From NCBI RefSeq assembly GCF_036345015.1, contig NZ_CP084098.1, forward strand, positions 496,001 through 560,000: a stretch of 64,000 nucleotides of DNA, read 5' to 3'. Below are positions 45,439 through 54,543 of the stretch, piece after piece. The notes beneath the pieces were generated by a model, which saw only the letters and a list, made by a program, of their open reading frames with translations, was not told where the DNA came from and did no database searches. The number at the start of each line of letters is the position of its first letter. Position 1 is the first letter of the stretch. Position numbers and translations under genes: made by a program. The DNA is from Cyanobacterium sp. Dongsha4. GTDB lineage: Bacteria > Cyanobacteriota > Cyanobacteriia > Cyanobacteriales > Cyanobacteriaceae.

Positions 45439-48400
45439 TTAGAAGAAACCGGCATTAGAAACTTCTGAGCCATTAAGTAGTGCTAAACTATTTTCCATGA
45501 ACTGATCTAAAAATGTTTGAGCTTCATTCATATTGCCGATATAACCAACTCCCGCTACTTGTTGATTAAAGGCTTGAAAGCGATCGCTCGATGAACTTAA
45601 ACCCTGTCCAAAAGAACCAAAAAGGTTAGCGTTATTAGCCCATTGTGCGTCACTCCACTCTGCGGAAGAAGCAAGAAAACTAACCCGAGTGCGATCGTCC
45701 ACATTAAAACGAATAATCGCATCATCATAATCTAAATCTCCTCCACCGAGGATGTCTTCAAAGCCCCAAGTGTTATAACCTAGATTAGTAACGTGGTCAA
45801 AATTATCCACATTGGCGTCTTTATAAGCAAAGAAAACATTTTCAAACTCTATTGCTGAACCATTAACCGCCATAAAGGGTGCAAATAATTCATCGCCACT
45901 GAGGTTAAAGCTAAAGGGTACTGTTTCTAAATCTGCTAGGCTAAGATTGGCATTAGTGTCCGTTAGACGATTAAACTCGCTGAGAGCTATGGTTTGGTAT
46001 TCAGGGTTATCTGGGCTGTAGGTATTACCATCAGAGTCAATGACTGTACCATTTTCATCTAGGACACGGTAAAATCCAACGGTATTGTTAAAGGCCGCTT
46101 CACGGAAAATTGAACCAGAGATGGTATATTCAATTTCACTAGAATTGTTCTGGGTGTCAACAAGATCAATATTCGGATTTGGGTCAGTAATAGGGATGGT
46201 ATTATTTTCTGGTTGGAAACTGGTATAGTCAGTTATCGTTGATTGCAAAATCGCTAGGGGTAATTGAGATTTGCTTAAACCATCATCTACCGCCTGATTC
46301 CATCTTTGAATTTCCTGAGAAGAAGGATTGCGAGAGTAAAGAGTTTCACTGGTGACATTAACTATGGCTTCTACGGATGAGTCTTCAAGGGTTGCCCCAA
46401 AGTGGTTAATAATTTCTGCTTGACTTTCAGGAGAACTGATAAAGCTATCAACAAAATCATCAACGTTATCAAAATCTGGCATTTTCGCAGACCAATTGGC
46501 ACTACCAGTGGGATCACTTAATCTTCCGAAATAGGTTTGATATAGTAAACGGGTGAGGTTATATCTGTCCATGGTATTATCAGGAATGTTATTATCCCCA
46601 ATACCTTCTAAATCAAATACTCCTACTTGACCAATAGTTGTAATATTTAGGTTGAGTTGCTGAGTATTCTCTAGTAAATTTGAACCGCTAGAAGGTGTAC
46701 CGTTTACTTCATTACCTGTGGCAAAGAGGATTTGTGGAGCTTGATTTTCTGGGGCTAATCCAGAGGTAAGATCGAAACTTTGTACTAATAAACCACCATT
46801 ACCTAATGCACCGCCAAAAATCGGGGTAACGCTATGACCTAGACCTTCAGGCACATTGAGAATACTGAGGTCAACTAGATTAAAGATACTGGGATTAAGA
46901 TTAGTAACAATATCTTCTGTTCCCATATCCATACCCATATCCATATTATGACCACTATGACCTCCGTGGCCAATGGTGCTACCGTCAGAAGTGGCGATAA
47001 AGTGTCCTGCCCCTAATTGGAAGGTGTAAACGCCCGTTTCTGTAGGAGAATTAGCAGTTAAAATCAGATTTTCTAGGGCTATTTGTGCATACTGATTAAA
47101 GCCACTGGTAAGGGTAATTTCTGAGGCTTGGGCAAGGGTTTCATTTTCAATTAAAGCATCAGCTAATAAGGCTTGATCTGGCTGGTATCCACCAGTAAAT
47201 TGTCCTGTTTGTAATAAAAGTGCGATCGCAGCTCCATCTAAAATACTTAAATGAACTCCATTAGTGGTGCGATAGGCAATAGCTAAATCGGCAAAATTAT
47301 CTAAATTGTAATCTCCTGTACTTATAGTAACCTGCTCAGGACGTAAACCCGCAACAGGATCAAGATTATCCCCTTCAATGTCGATGAAGTCCCAAGGATC
47401 AAATTCAAAAATTTCTGTCCAATCTTCTCCCTGAGAATCGGTACTCCAACCTGTCACTGCAAACTCAGTTAAGTTTACAGAACCATCATTATTAATTTGT
47501 TTAAAACCTGCGGTAGTTATATCATTGCGGTTATCTCCACTCAAATCAGAAATTACCGCCCAAGGTGCTAAATTACTATTTTCATAGGGTTTAAAACTGC
47601 TGAGTAAGTTAGTTTGGTTTGTCAATAAACTAGCACCATCATAGACTCGGACTAAACCATCTCCTTCGGTGGTAATTACGACTTCTTGGACAAAATCACT
47701 ACTAACATCTCCTGTTTGTCCTCTTCTAGGAGTTATATCAAGATTGCCATTAAGGCTTAAAGTATAAGGTTTAAAATCTGAAGCTCGATAAACTGTGACA
47801 TTAATATTATTATCATCGCTGCGATCGAAATTAAAATGTTCCGCAGGAATTAACCAACTATCATCAGTATTTTCAATCACTTGAATTGCCATCATCATCC
47901 CCGCATCTTCATGGGGCAGAATATGACAGTGGAAAACATAAGTTCCTAAAAAGTCTTGGAATAACATTCGAATAGTTTGATTATTTGCTCCCCAAGTTGC
48001 TAAAGGAAGAGTATTGTTAGGGTCGATCGCCTCTGGTAAAGTGGTAAAAGTACCCTGTAAAGGATCTTTTTGTAAAACCTCTCCAGAACTAGCATCATAG
48101 TAGTGATAGCCAGAACTATTGAGCATTGTCACATCTTCAAGGTTACGTTTTTCGGGCAACTCAGTATCACTATCCAACACTTGATAATCATTGATATGGA
48201 TATGAAAAGGATGCCCAATATACTTACTAGGTGCGTTGATACTCCAATTTTTAAGAGTCCATTCTTCGATCGTACCTAACTGAGCTGTAACCAAAGGACC
48301 AAAAGGAAAAACATGATCATTAATCAGAAAAGGATTTTCATAACCTAACCATGTACCTTCCTCATCCCTTGGCAAAGCAGTAAAAGTTTGATATTCTTGT

Positions 48401-50307
48401 CCCGTTGACTCTTGATAGGCTTTCAAAGCCTCTTGAGTTGCCGCATCTCTCTCTGTGGGATCTCGTCCTACTAATACATCTTTTGTCCAGTTAAACTCCC
48501 TTCCCCGTGTAGGTTGCCACTGCTCATCAAATAAATTTACACTAGGTACTTTATTGGGATCATACTCTTCTGGAGTTGTTGTTGGTAAAATCTCTTGTAC
48601 ATCAATATTAGTATTAATCTGATTGATAAAATCTTGCTGTTGAGCAGGGCTTAAATCTTCTGTACCTTCAGGCACTGTCAAAATCGCCAAAGGACCCGCT
48701 CCCTGAGAATTTTCTGAGCTTAATTCAGGATAACCTCCCATATTAGTTACATTGTAGGTTAAACCATCTTTTTCAAAAGAGTAAACCGAGGTTAATTCCG
48801 TCGTGCCACTTTCAAGATAAAATAAAACATCTACTCTTTTCCCCGGTGGCAGGGAAATAATATCTTCTCCTTTTGTATAGTCTGTCGGCGCGGAAGCCCC
48901 TTGAGGAGTATATGAACCTAAAACTCCTTCCGCTCGGCGAATCTCAGGGTATTGATGACCGTCTTCTCCATAAATGAATAAGGGTATGGGTTCTAAGGTT
49001 GTATTGCCATCATTATCTGTAACTCGTTGTTGCAAACTGACATTATAATAGGCTTGATTACTTTGATTGCTTAAAGAGATACTTTGCCACCCTCCCACGG
49101 TTTCCCGATTCGGTTGAAATTCTCCATTCACCGTCACCATAGTTAAACGGTTAACTAAACCCCCTAGATTATCATAGGAAGTTAACCTTAAACTGGGGTC
49201 TTCTTCTCCTTCCGTTTCGTCTGCGCCAAAATCAAGATCAATATTTTTGAGAACCGCTAAATTGCGAGGTATATCTTCTAAGCTAGGAATGCGACTGAGG
49301 GGATCTCCAATTTGAATAAACCCCGATTGCCCCCCATAAACTTGAGCGTTAACAGAAGGGTGATAATGGGGATGATACCAATAAGAACCGATACCATGAT
49401 CATCAGGAATATTAATGTCTGTTGTCCAACTTTGTCCTGTGGTATAACGACTTACGACATTATCAGAAAATCCCCCCGGAGCGGTATGGGCACCATGAAA
49501 ATGGAAATTAGTTGACGTTGTTCCTCCTAACCCTGCACTGCCACCATTACCATAAGAACTATTACGCACTAAAGTCGCCGCTTGAATTTGTTCGGTAGTT
49601 AATCCGGGAATAGTGATTTCATTATCAAAATTAATGCGTAAATCTTCCCCCGGTTGCATGATTAATGTGGGGCCTGGGTAGCTAGTGGTTATGGTATCTC
49701 CATTGGGAAGACCATAGGTATATAAAAAATTTGGCAACCAGAGAGGGGGGGTTTCTCCTTGGGCAACATCTAAATTATCTAAAAGATTTTGAGCATCAAA
49801 AATAGAGCGGACTATTTCACTGTCATTGTATATGTCCCATTTAGCAGAAGGATCATAATTGCTATTATCTTGAATTGCTGTATAAAGTTCATCCGTAGTT
49901 TGTCCTTGGGCTGACCAAAATTCATCGGTATTTGCACCTTGATCAAATCCGGGTCCTGTGTAGCCAATAAGTCTTAAGTTATAGATAGAATTATTCCGAG
50001 ATTTTCCTGTCCAGTTTCTGACGATCGCATTTTTGTATTGAGTAAACAGAGAATTAGGACTATTAACAGCAGTTAAACCATTTGCTCCTAATAAAAATTC
50101 ATTAACAAATTGATCTACATTAATAATCTGTACGGGGTTACTGGTAATATCGAGATCAACTTCTAAGTCTTGACGAGGTTGATTATTATTTTGAATAATG
50201 CCTGTTTCAGGATCATAACTAAGACTAGAACTTAAAACAATGTTGGGATTACCTTCGGGAGTTGTAGGGAATATAGCACCGAGGCGATAGAAAAAAGAAT
50301 CTGACAT
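45439..50307 (-). CDS. Giant multicopper oxidase with VCBS-like, DUF4214 and DUF4114 regions
   Basis: About 1,622 residues from the ATG at 50307. Residues up to about 815 form a multicopper oxidase with all copper motifs: NFHFHGAH (about 267-274), WYHPHYH (310-316), HPFHIH (699-704) and HCHILPHEDAGMM (793-805). So the type 1 Cys-His-Met and trinuclear sites are complete. After it comes a region with FG-GAP/VCBS-like Asp-rich loops (ISDLSGDNRNDITTAG). A His/Met-rich stretch, HGGHSGHNMDMGMDMG, follows. Then a DUF4214 domain (MDRYNLTRLLYQTYFGR, about 1255-1380) and a DUF4114-like C-terminus (YNTWGFEDILGGGDLDYDD, about 1390-1560). No signal peptide is seen; DUF4114/DUF4214 proteins are often exported by type I systems. 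The substrate (Cu, Mn, Fe or phenols) is not readable from sequence. Confidence 0.85.
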   Translation of the reverse strand: MSDSFFYRLGAIFPTTPEGNPNIVLSSSLSYDPETGIIQNNNQPRQDLEVDLDITSNPVQIINVDQFVNEFLLGANGLTAVNSPNSLFTQYKNAIVRNWTGKSRNNSIYNLRLIGYTGPGFDQGANTDEFWSAQGQTTDELYTAIQDNSNYDPSAKWDIYNDSEIVRSIFDAQNLLDNLDVAQGETPPLWLPNFLYTYGLPNGDTITTSYPGPTLIMQPGEDLRINFDNEITIPGLTTEQIQAATLVRNSSYGNGGSAGLGGTTSTNFHFHGAHTAPGGFSDNVVSRYTTGQSWTTDINIPDDHGIGSYWYHPHYHPSVNAQVYGGQSGFIQIGDPLSRIPSLEDIPRNLAVLKNIDLDFGADETEGEEDPSLRLTSYDNLGGLVNRLTMVTVNGEFQPNRETVGGWQSISLSNQSNQAYYNVSLQQRVTDNDGNTTLEPIPLFIYGEDGHQYPEIRRAEGVLGSYTPQGASAPTDYTKGEDIISLPPGKRVDVLFYLESGTTELTSVYSFEKDGLTYNVTNMGGYPELSSENSQGAGPLAILTVPEGTEDLSPAQQQDFINQINTNIDVQEILPTTTPEEYDPNKVPSVNLFDEQWQPTRGREFNWTKDVLVGRDPTERDAATQEALKAYQESTGQEYQTFTALPRDEEGTWLGYENPFLINDHVFPFGPLVTAQLGTIEEWTLKNWSINAPSKYIGHPFHIHINDYQVLDSDTELPEKRNLEDVTMLNSSGYHYYDASSGEVLQKDPLQGTFTTLPEAIDPNNTLPLATWGANNQTIRMLFQDFLGTYVFHCHILPHEDAGMMMAIQVIENTDDSWLIPAEHFNFDRSDDNNINVTVYRASDFKPYTLSLNGNLDITPRRGQTGDVSSDFVQEVVITTEGDGLVRVYDGASLLTNQTNLLSSFKPYENSNLAPWAVISDLSGDNRNDITTAGFKQINNDGSVNLTEFAVTGWSTDSQGEDWTEIFEFDPWDFIDIEGDNLDPVAGLRPEQVTISTGDYNLDNFADLAIAYRTTNGVHLSILDGAAIALLLQTGQFTGGYQPDQALLADALIENETLAQASEITLTSGFNQYAQIALENLILTANSPTETGVYTFQLGAGHFIATSDGSTIGHGGHSGHNMDMGMDMGTEDIVTNLNPSIFNLVDLSILNVPEGLGHSVTPIFGGALGNGGLLVQSFDLTSGLAPENQAPQILFATGNEVNGTPSSGSNLLENTQQLNLNITTIGQVGVFDLEGIGDNNIPDNTMDRYNLTRLLYQTYFGRLSDPTGSANWSAKMPDFDNVDDFVDSFISSPESQAEIINHFGATLEDSSVEAIVNVTSETLYSRNPSSQEIQRWNQAVDDGLSKSQLPLAILQSTITDYTSFQPENNTIPITDPNPNIDLVDTQNNSSEIEYTISGSIFREAAFNNTVGFYRVLDENGTVIDSDGNTYSPDNPEYQTIALSEFNRLTDTNANLSLADLETVPFSFNLSGDELFAPFMAVNGSAIEFENVFFAYKDANVDNFDHVTNLGYNTWGFEDILGGGDLDYDDAIIRFNVDDRTRVSFLASSAEWSDAQWANNANLFGSFGQGLSSSSDRFQAFNQQVAGVGYIGNMNEAQTFLDQFMENSLALLNGSEVSNAGFF

Positions 50308-50780
50308 GATCAACTATCCATTGAGATCGGTAAATTTAAAATACTTAAAATTTTAATGATTTTTTGCCTAAAAAAGACCTGTTGTCTTAAAAATTTTATT
50401 TTTTCTTTACAAAATGTCAATTTTAGATATTTATCTTCAATATGACTCAAAAAGATAGATACTTTAAAAGTAAAAACTAGATTAATAGTTAGGGCAAGAA
50501 AATAACTAAATTGTCTTCTGATAAATCATTAATGATTTCACTTAACAATTTTTTAATTATTTTTACTGGTTTTATAGACTTGATCAGAATCATAAATTAA
50601 TAATATTTACTCAGTTTACTTAACGGTTTTTTCTTAGTAACTATTGACGGCAATTTATTTTTATTTTTCAACAATAATTGTATATTTTTGTTACAGTTAT
50701 TAATATTTATTGCATCTGTTACTGGTAATTAATGCTATTTTGTATGGTTGAATGGAATTAATAGCAAGGAGATAGAGTTA
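50308..50780. other. Divergent gap between the multicopper oxidase and DUF692 genes
   Basis: About 470 AT-rich bases. I looked for a small Cys-rich precursor peptide, which many DUF692 enzymes modify, and found none on either strand. Promoters for both genes are expected here, but no pair stands out. Confidence 0.4.
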
Positions 50781-51608
50781 GTGGGTTTCGGTTTAAATGC
50801 TCGTTCGGCGGGTCTAAATCTGTGCCATGAAAATGCTGATGAATTCGTGGCAACTATGCCTTCTGTGGATTTTGTTCAAGTGCATCCAGAGCATTTTCTA
50901 CAGGATTTGGGAGGTAATTATGTTCATGCTTTTGAGAAATTAAAAGAAAATTATCCTCTTACCTTTCATGGTTTTGGTTTATCTTTAGGTTCGATCGCAC
51001 CTTTGCCAGAAAATTATCTAAAATTGGTTAAACGCTTACTAGCAGAAAATGAAGGAAGTTTTTTTTCAGAACATTTTTCATGGAGTTCCGTTTCTCATCA
51101 CCATTTCCATGATTTAATACCCTTTCCTTTTACCCAAGAAGTTTTAGACTATTTTTGCGAAAGAGTTGAACAGGTGCAAGAATATCTCGGTAGTGAGATT
51201 TTATTAGAAAATATTAGTAGTTATATGCGTTTTAGCATTTCTGAAATGGACGAAATAGCCTTTATGAATGAAGTGTTTAAACGTACTGGAGCAAAAATGT
51301 TATTGGATCTTAACAATCTATGGGCTAACGCTCAAAACTTTGAAGAAGATGCCTTAGAGAGAATGATGGCAATTAAGCCTGAATATGTACAAAGTTATCA
51401 TTTAGCAGGGTGTACAGCTTGGGGAGATAATAATTATATTGACTATCATGGAGAAGCTGTTAGAGAGGAAGTATGGCAACTATATCAGAAAGCGATGGAA
51501 GTATTCGGAGCTAAACCGACTTTAATTGAATGGGAAAATAATATTCCTCCCATTAGCCGAACAGTGGAAGAAGTCCATAAAGCTAAAGCTATTTTAGTAA
51601 AGGCCTAG
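50781..51608 (+). CDS. DUF692 (MNIO) family enzyme
   Basis: DUF692 proteins are TIM-barrel multinuclear non-heme iron oxidases; studied ones (MbnB, TglH, ChrH, bufferin enzymes) modify Cys residues in peptides. The GTG at 50781 has AAGGAG nine bases upstream and gives the family-like start GFGLNARSAGL; the frame upstream to TTG 50748 lacks such a site. Metal-ligand regions are visible: VQVHPEHFLQDLGG, FHGFGLSLGS, FSEHFSWSS with HHHFHDLIPFPF, ENISSYMRF, LDLNNLWANA, YHLAGC and EWENNIPP. Length is 275 residues. No partner DUF2063 protein or precursor lies beside it. It is divergent from the multicopper oxidase. Confidence 0.85.
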   Translation: MGFGLNARSAGLNLCHENADEFVATMPSVDFVQVHPEHFLQDLGGNYVHAFEKLKENYPLTFHGFGLSLGSIAPLPENYLKLVKRLLAENEGSFFSEHFSWSSVSHHHFHDLIPFPFTQEVLDYFCERVEQVQEYLGSEILLENISSYMRFSISEMDEIAFMNEVFKRTGAKMLLDLNNLWANAQNFEEDALERMMAIKPEYVQSYHLAGCTAWGDNNYIDYHGEAVREEVWQLYQKAMEVFGAKPTLIEWENNIPPISRTVEEVHKAKAILVKA

Positions 51609-51871
51609 AGTTCAACTCAAGCTCAATTTGTGCCAATAATCGCCGATGAGGACAGGTTTCAGATATGACAATACGGCTAGTAAATTAGTTAAGAGGAGGA
51701 GAAAGGGGGATGTGGGGAGAGGAGAAAGCCAGTCATAAGTTCAGAGTTTTTAATTCTTAATTTTTAATTCTTCATTTTTTCTTTGCCCTACCATAACCAG
51801 AAAAATTTATCTTGAACTCAGATTAGTTTACTTTTTCGAGAAGATTGGAATTTCTAATTTTTGAAAATAAT

Positions 51872-52195
51872 ATGATACATCCTCAATTAGAAGAAATAAT
51901 TAGTAAGTTAAAACAGTCTTTTATTAACTTATATAATACTAAATTAGACAAAATTATTTTATATGGATCTCAAGCGAGAAAAGATGCTCAAATAGATTCA
52001 GATATTGATATTTTAGTAGTTCTTAAAGACAACATTGATCCTTATAAAGAAATAGATAGAACTGGAGATATTATCTATCAAATAAGTTTAGATTATGATG
52101 TGGTTTTATCTCGTCATTTTATCTCTTCTGATAAATTTAATTATAGTAATAATCCATTTTTACACAATGTAAAAAAAGAGGGAATTATATTGTGA
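51872..52195 (+). CDS. mntA: MNT-type nucleotidyltransferase antitoxin
   Basis: A minimal nucleotidyltransferase of 107 residues with the active-site pattern GSQARKDAQIDSDIDILVV (GSX10DXD). Such MntA proteins neutralise the partner HEPN RNase by adding AMP to it. I use the ATG at 51872; TTG 51845 also opens the frame. The stop overlaps the HEPN GTG by four bases, the usual translational coupling. The partner gene is split by an insertion element, so the antitoxin now probably stands without a working toxin. Confidence 0.85.
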   Translation: MIHPQLEEIISKLKQSFINLYNTKLDKIILYGSQARKDAQIDSDIDILVVLKDNIDPYKEIDRTGDIIYQISLDYDVVLSRHFISSDKFNYSNNPFLHNVKKEGIIL

Positions 52196-52294
52196 AATTA
52201 GAAGTTGATAAATTAATTAAAAAGGCTAGAGAGAGTTTAGTTGCTTCAGAAATTTTAGCTCAAAATGAACTGTATAATTTTGCAGGATCGAGGG
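52192..52294 (+). pseudogene. HEPN toxin gene, 5' part, cut by IS607 insertion
   Basis: It starts at GTG 52192, overlapping mntA. It reads KLEVDKLIKKARESLVASEI, then AQNELYNFAGSR, the first helix pair of a HEPN domain. The frame then enters the insertion element and becomes meaningless. Joined to 54190-54467 it makes 381 bases, exactly 127 codons including the stop. Confidence 0.85.
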
Positions 52295-52337
52295 TAGATA
52301 ACAGTTTGTTGTTATTTAGTAAAATCTATGCTAATCT

Positions 52338-52976
52338 ATGTATATGGAAAAAAGATTAGTTAAGATAGGAGAAGCGGCTAAAATACTAGGAACAACCCCA
52401 GACACTCTAAGAAAGTGGGAAGCCACAGGAGAAATAGTGCCGACTAGAAAAACTAAAGGCGGTACTAGATATTACGATGTTGCTGAACTGATGAATTTAG
52501 ATTCTGGAGATTATCCCACAATAGGGTATGCTCGTGTTTCTAGTCACGACCAAAAAGAAGATTTAGTAAGACAACAAGCAATGTTGGAAGCCTATTGTTC
52601 AGCTAAAGGTTGGAGAACTGAAATAATTAAAGACTTAGGCTCAGGCATGAATTATCACAAGAAAGGATTGCTTTTGTTGCTTGAAAAAATACTAAAGAAG
52701 CAAATGAAACGTCTCGTTATTACTCATAAAGATAGGTTGCTTCGTTTTGGTTCTGAATTAGTGTTCACATTGTGTGAATTGCAAGGAATCGAGATTGTAA
52801 TTATTCATAAAGGAGATCAACCGACTTTTGAAGAAGAATTAGCACAAGACGTTTTGGAAATAATTACTGTTTTCAGTGCTAGACTTTATGGTTCAAGAAG
52901 TCGTAAGCATAGAAAACTAATGTCAGCATTAACCGAAGAAGGAGACAAATTATTTGAACAAGTACAGAAAAAATGA
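52338..52976 (+). CDS. tnpA: IS607 transposase, serine recombinase TnpA
   Basis: A 212-residue recombinase with an N-terminal MerR-like helix-turn-helix (KIGEAAKILGTTPDTLRKWE, then GGTRYYDV). The small serine-resolvase catalytic domain has GYARVSSHDQKEDLVRQ (nucleophile Ser in ARVSS), HKDRLLRFG (Arg) and ELAQDVLEIITVFSARLYGSR. It is complete and looks active. It overlaps tnpB by four bases (ATGA), so the two are translationally coupled. A second ATG lies two codons in. Confidence 0.93.
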   Translation: MYMEKRLVKIGEAAKILGTTPDTLRKWEATGEIVPTRKTKGGTRYYDVAELMNLDSGDYPTIGYARVSSHDQKEDLVRQQAMLEAYCSAKGWRTEIIKDLGSGMNYHKKGLLLLLEKILKKQMKRLVITHKDRLLRFGSELVFTLCELQGIEIVIIHKGDQPTFEEELAQDVLEIITVFSARLYGSRSRKHRKLMSALTEEGDKLFEQVQKK

Positions 52977-54079
52977 TTAGTTTCAAAACGGAATTAAAAC
53001 TGAATAATAAGCAACGAACAATTATGGCAAAACACGCAGGAGTTGCACGTCATGCTTATAATTGGGGATTAGCTATTTGCAAGGAAATACTTGATTATAA
53101 TCAAGCAAACCCTGAAAATAAACAAAAATTTCCCAGTGCTATTGATTTACATAAACGATTAGTAGCAGAAGTAAAAAGTCAAAATCAATGGTATTATGAA
53201 GTATCAAAATGTAGCCCTCAACAGGCTCTTAGAGACTTAAGAATTGCTTGGGATAGATCTTTTAACAAAATAGCTAAACCACCTCGATTTAAAAAGAAAA
53301 ATAACAGAGATAGTTTCTATCTCGAAGGTAATATCCAAATCAAAGGAAACAAAATTAAATTACCTAGAATTGGTTGGGTTAAAACTTATGAAAAATTTAT
53401 TCCTTCAATTTTAGTAAAAAAATCAGGGAGTAATTGTGTAATTTCTAAACGGGCTAATAGATGGTTTATTTCTTACAAAGTAGATTATGAGCCAGAAAAA
53501 ATAGAACATCCTTTTGGTAGAGTCGGTTGTGATATTGGCATAAAAAAACTAGCTACATTGAGTAATGGGTTAGTATTTCCCAATGTTAAAGCCTATAGAA
53601 CTGTCAAGAAAAAGTTAGCACATTTACAAAGAGAATTAAGTAGGAAAGTAAAGGGTTCTACTAACTATAAAAGAGCATCGGTAAAATTGGCAAAACTCCA
53701 TTATCGGATTAGTTGTATTCGGAAAGATGCCATTCACAAATTAACTCATTACCTCACTAAAAACCACAGTGAGGTAGTGATTGAAGATTTGAATGTGTCT
53801 GGAATGCTACAAAATCACCGATTAGCCAGTGCCATAGCAGACTGTGGATTTTATGAATTTAGAAGACAATTAGAGTATAAATGTGACTGGTATGGGGCAA
53901 TTTTACACATCGTAGATAGATGTTTTCCATCTTCTAAAACTTGTTCTAATTGCAATGAAATTAAATCAGATTTAAAGCTAAAAGATAGAACCTTTAATTG
54001 CTCTTACTGTGGACTAATTATTGATAGAGACTTAAATGCTTCAATTAATTTGGAAAATGCGGTAAGCTCTACCGTGTAA
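52973..54079 (+). CDS. tnpB: RNA-guided nuclease TnpB of IS607
   Basis: TnpB is an RNA-guided DNA nuclease and the ancestor of Cas12. The 368-residue protein is full length, with a helical N-terminal and wedge region, RuvC-I GCDIGIKKLATLSNG (Asp187), RuvC-II VVIEDLNVSGM (Glu271) and RuvC-III DRDLNASINL (Asp353). The zinc finger is C324SNC327 and C343SYC346. All catalytic residues are present. The guide RNA would be cut from the 3' end of this transcript and extend into the flank to the right of the element. Confidence 0.95.
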   Translation: MISFKTELKLNNKQRTIMAKHAGVARHAYNWGLAICKEILDYNQANPENKQKFPSAIDLHKRLVAEVKSQNQWYYEVSKCSPQQALRDLRIAWDRSFNKIAKPPRFKKKNNRDSFYLEGNIQIKGNKIKLPRIGWVKTYEKFIPSILVKKSGSNCVISKRANRWFISYKVDYEPEKIEHPFGRVGCDIGIKKLATLSNGLVFPNVKAYRTVKKKLAHLQRELSRKVKGSTNYKRASVKLAKLHYRISCIRKDAIHKLTHYLTKNHSEVVIEDLNVSGMLQNHRLASAIADCGFYEFRRQLEYKCDWYGAILHIVDRCFPSSKTCSNCNEIKSDLKLKDRTFNCSYCGLIIDRDLNASINLENAVSSTV

Positions 54080-54210
54080 GTCTGTGGAGTGTCAGACAAA
54101 CTAATAATTTAGATTATTAGGACACGGTGAAGCAGAAAATTGACAGATAATCTTAGATTTTCTTGATTATCATAAGTTCTTTAGAGCGGCTTACTATACT
54201 ATGTTTTATA
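54040..54210 (+). ncRNA. Candidate omega-RNA (reRNA) at the right end of the IS607 element
   Basis: After the tnpB stop come three perfect hairpins: GTCTG/CAGAC at 54080-54097, CTAATAA/TTATTAG at 54101-54120, and GATAATC/GATTATC at 54146-54171. The right element end follows at 54189. This arrangement fits an omega-RNA scaffold. The guide would be the bases right after the end, from 54190 (CTTACTATACTATG...), that is, the HEPN gene. Exact ends are inferred. Confidence 0.55.
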
Positions 54211-54467
54211 TAGCGGAGGCTTTTTTATGGACGCAAGGAATGAGTTTTTCTAGTCATTCTGCGGTTATTTCGGCTTTTGGTAAAGAATTTGTCAAAAAAG
54301 GTCTTGTTCCCATCGAATTTCATCGTTTTTTAATCAATGCTCAAGATAAAAGGACTCAGGGAGATTACAGTATAGACGATGAAAAACAGTTAAGTTTTGA
54401 GGATGTCAGTATTTTAATAGAACAAAGTAAGCTATTTATTAAATGGGCTGAAAAAACAATTATTTAA
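54190..54467 (+). pseudogene. HEPN toxin gene, 3' part, cut off by IS607 insertion
   Basis: It reads (A)[39 protein letters not shown] and [16 protein letters not shown], typical of the C-terminal helices of MNT-partnered HEPN proteins. It is in frame with the 5' part at 52192-52294 once the element is removed. An ATG at 54201 could give an 88-residue fragment, which would lack the first helices. Confidence 0.85.
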
Positions 54468-54543
54468 AATTTTTTACGTTATTTATTTTTAACGGTTCAT
54501 AGCAAATCCAATTCACTAAATCTCCAAAGAGACTATATACATA

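Larger units (their letters stand above)
52295..54189 (+). mobile_element. IS607-family insertion sequence (1,895 bp)
   Basis: It contains a serine-recombinase tnpA and a tnpB, the standard IS607 content. Ends were set by the interrupted HEPN gene: left flank TCGAG-GG, right end GC-GG-CTTAC. Joining at the shared GG yields TCGAGGGCTTAC, which restores the HEPN frame. A GG core and no target duplication are what IS607 recombinases use. The left end has an ATAACA/TGTTAT hairpin (52298-52315) and the direct repeats AATCTATG. The right end has three hairpins after tnpB. Confidence 0.88.

Noticed and set aside
45439-46560. Phycobilisome-linker-like domain in the large protein
   Set aside because: The RYNLTRLLYQTYFGR stretch is a DUF4214 unit of secreted proteins; it resembles linkers only superficially and is fused to a copper oxidase.
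50748-50780. DUF692 start at TTG 50748
   Set aside because: The AAGGAG site lies inside this extension and serves GTG 50781, where the family sequence begins.
52973-54079. Cas12-type effector
   Set aside because: Length of 368 residues, linkage to a serine recombinase and the RuvC layout show TnpB of IS607.
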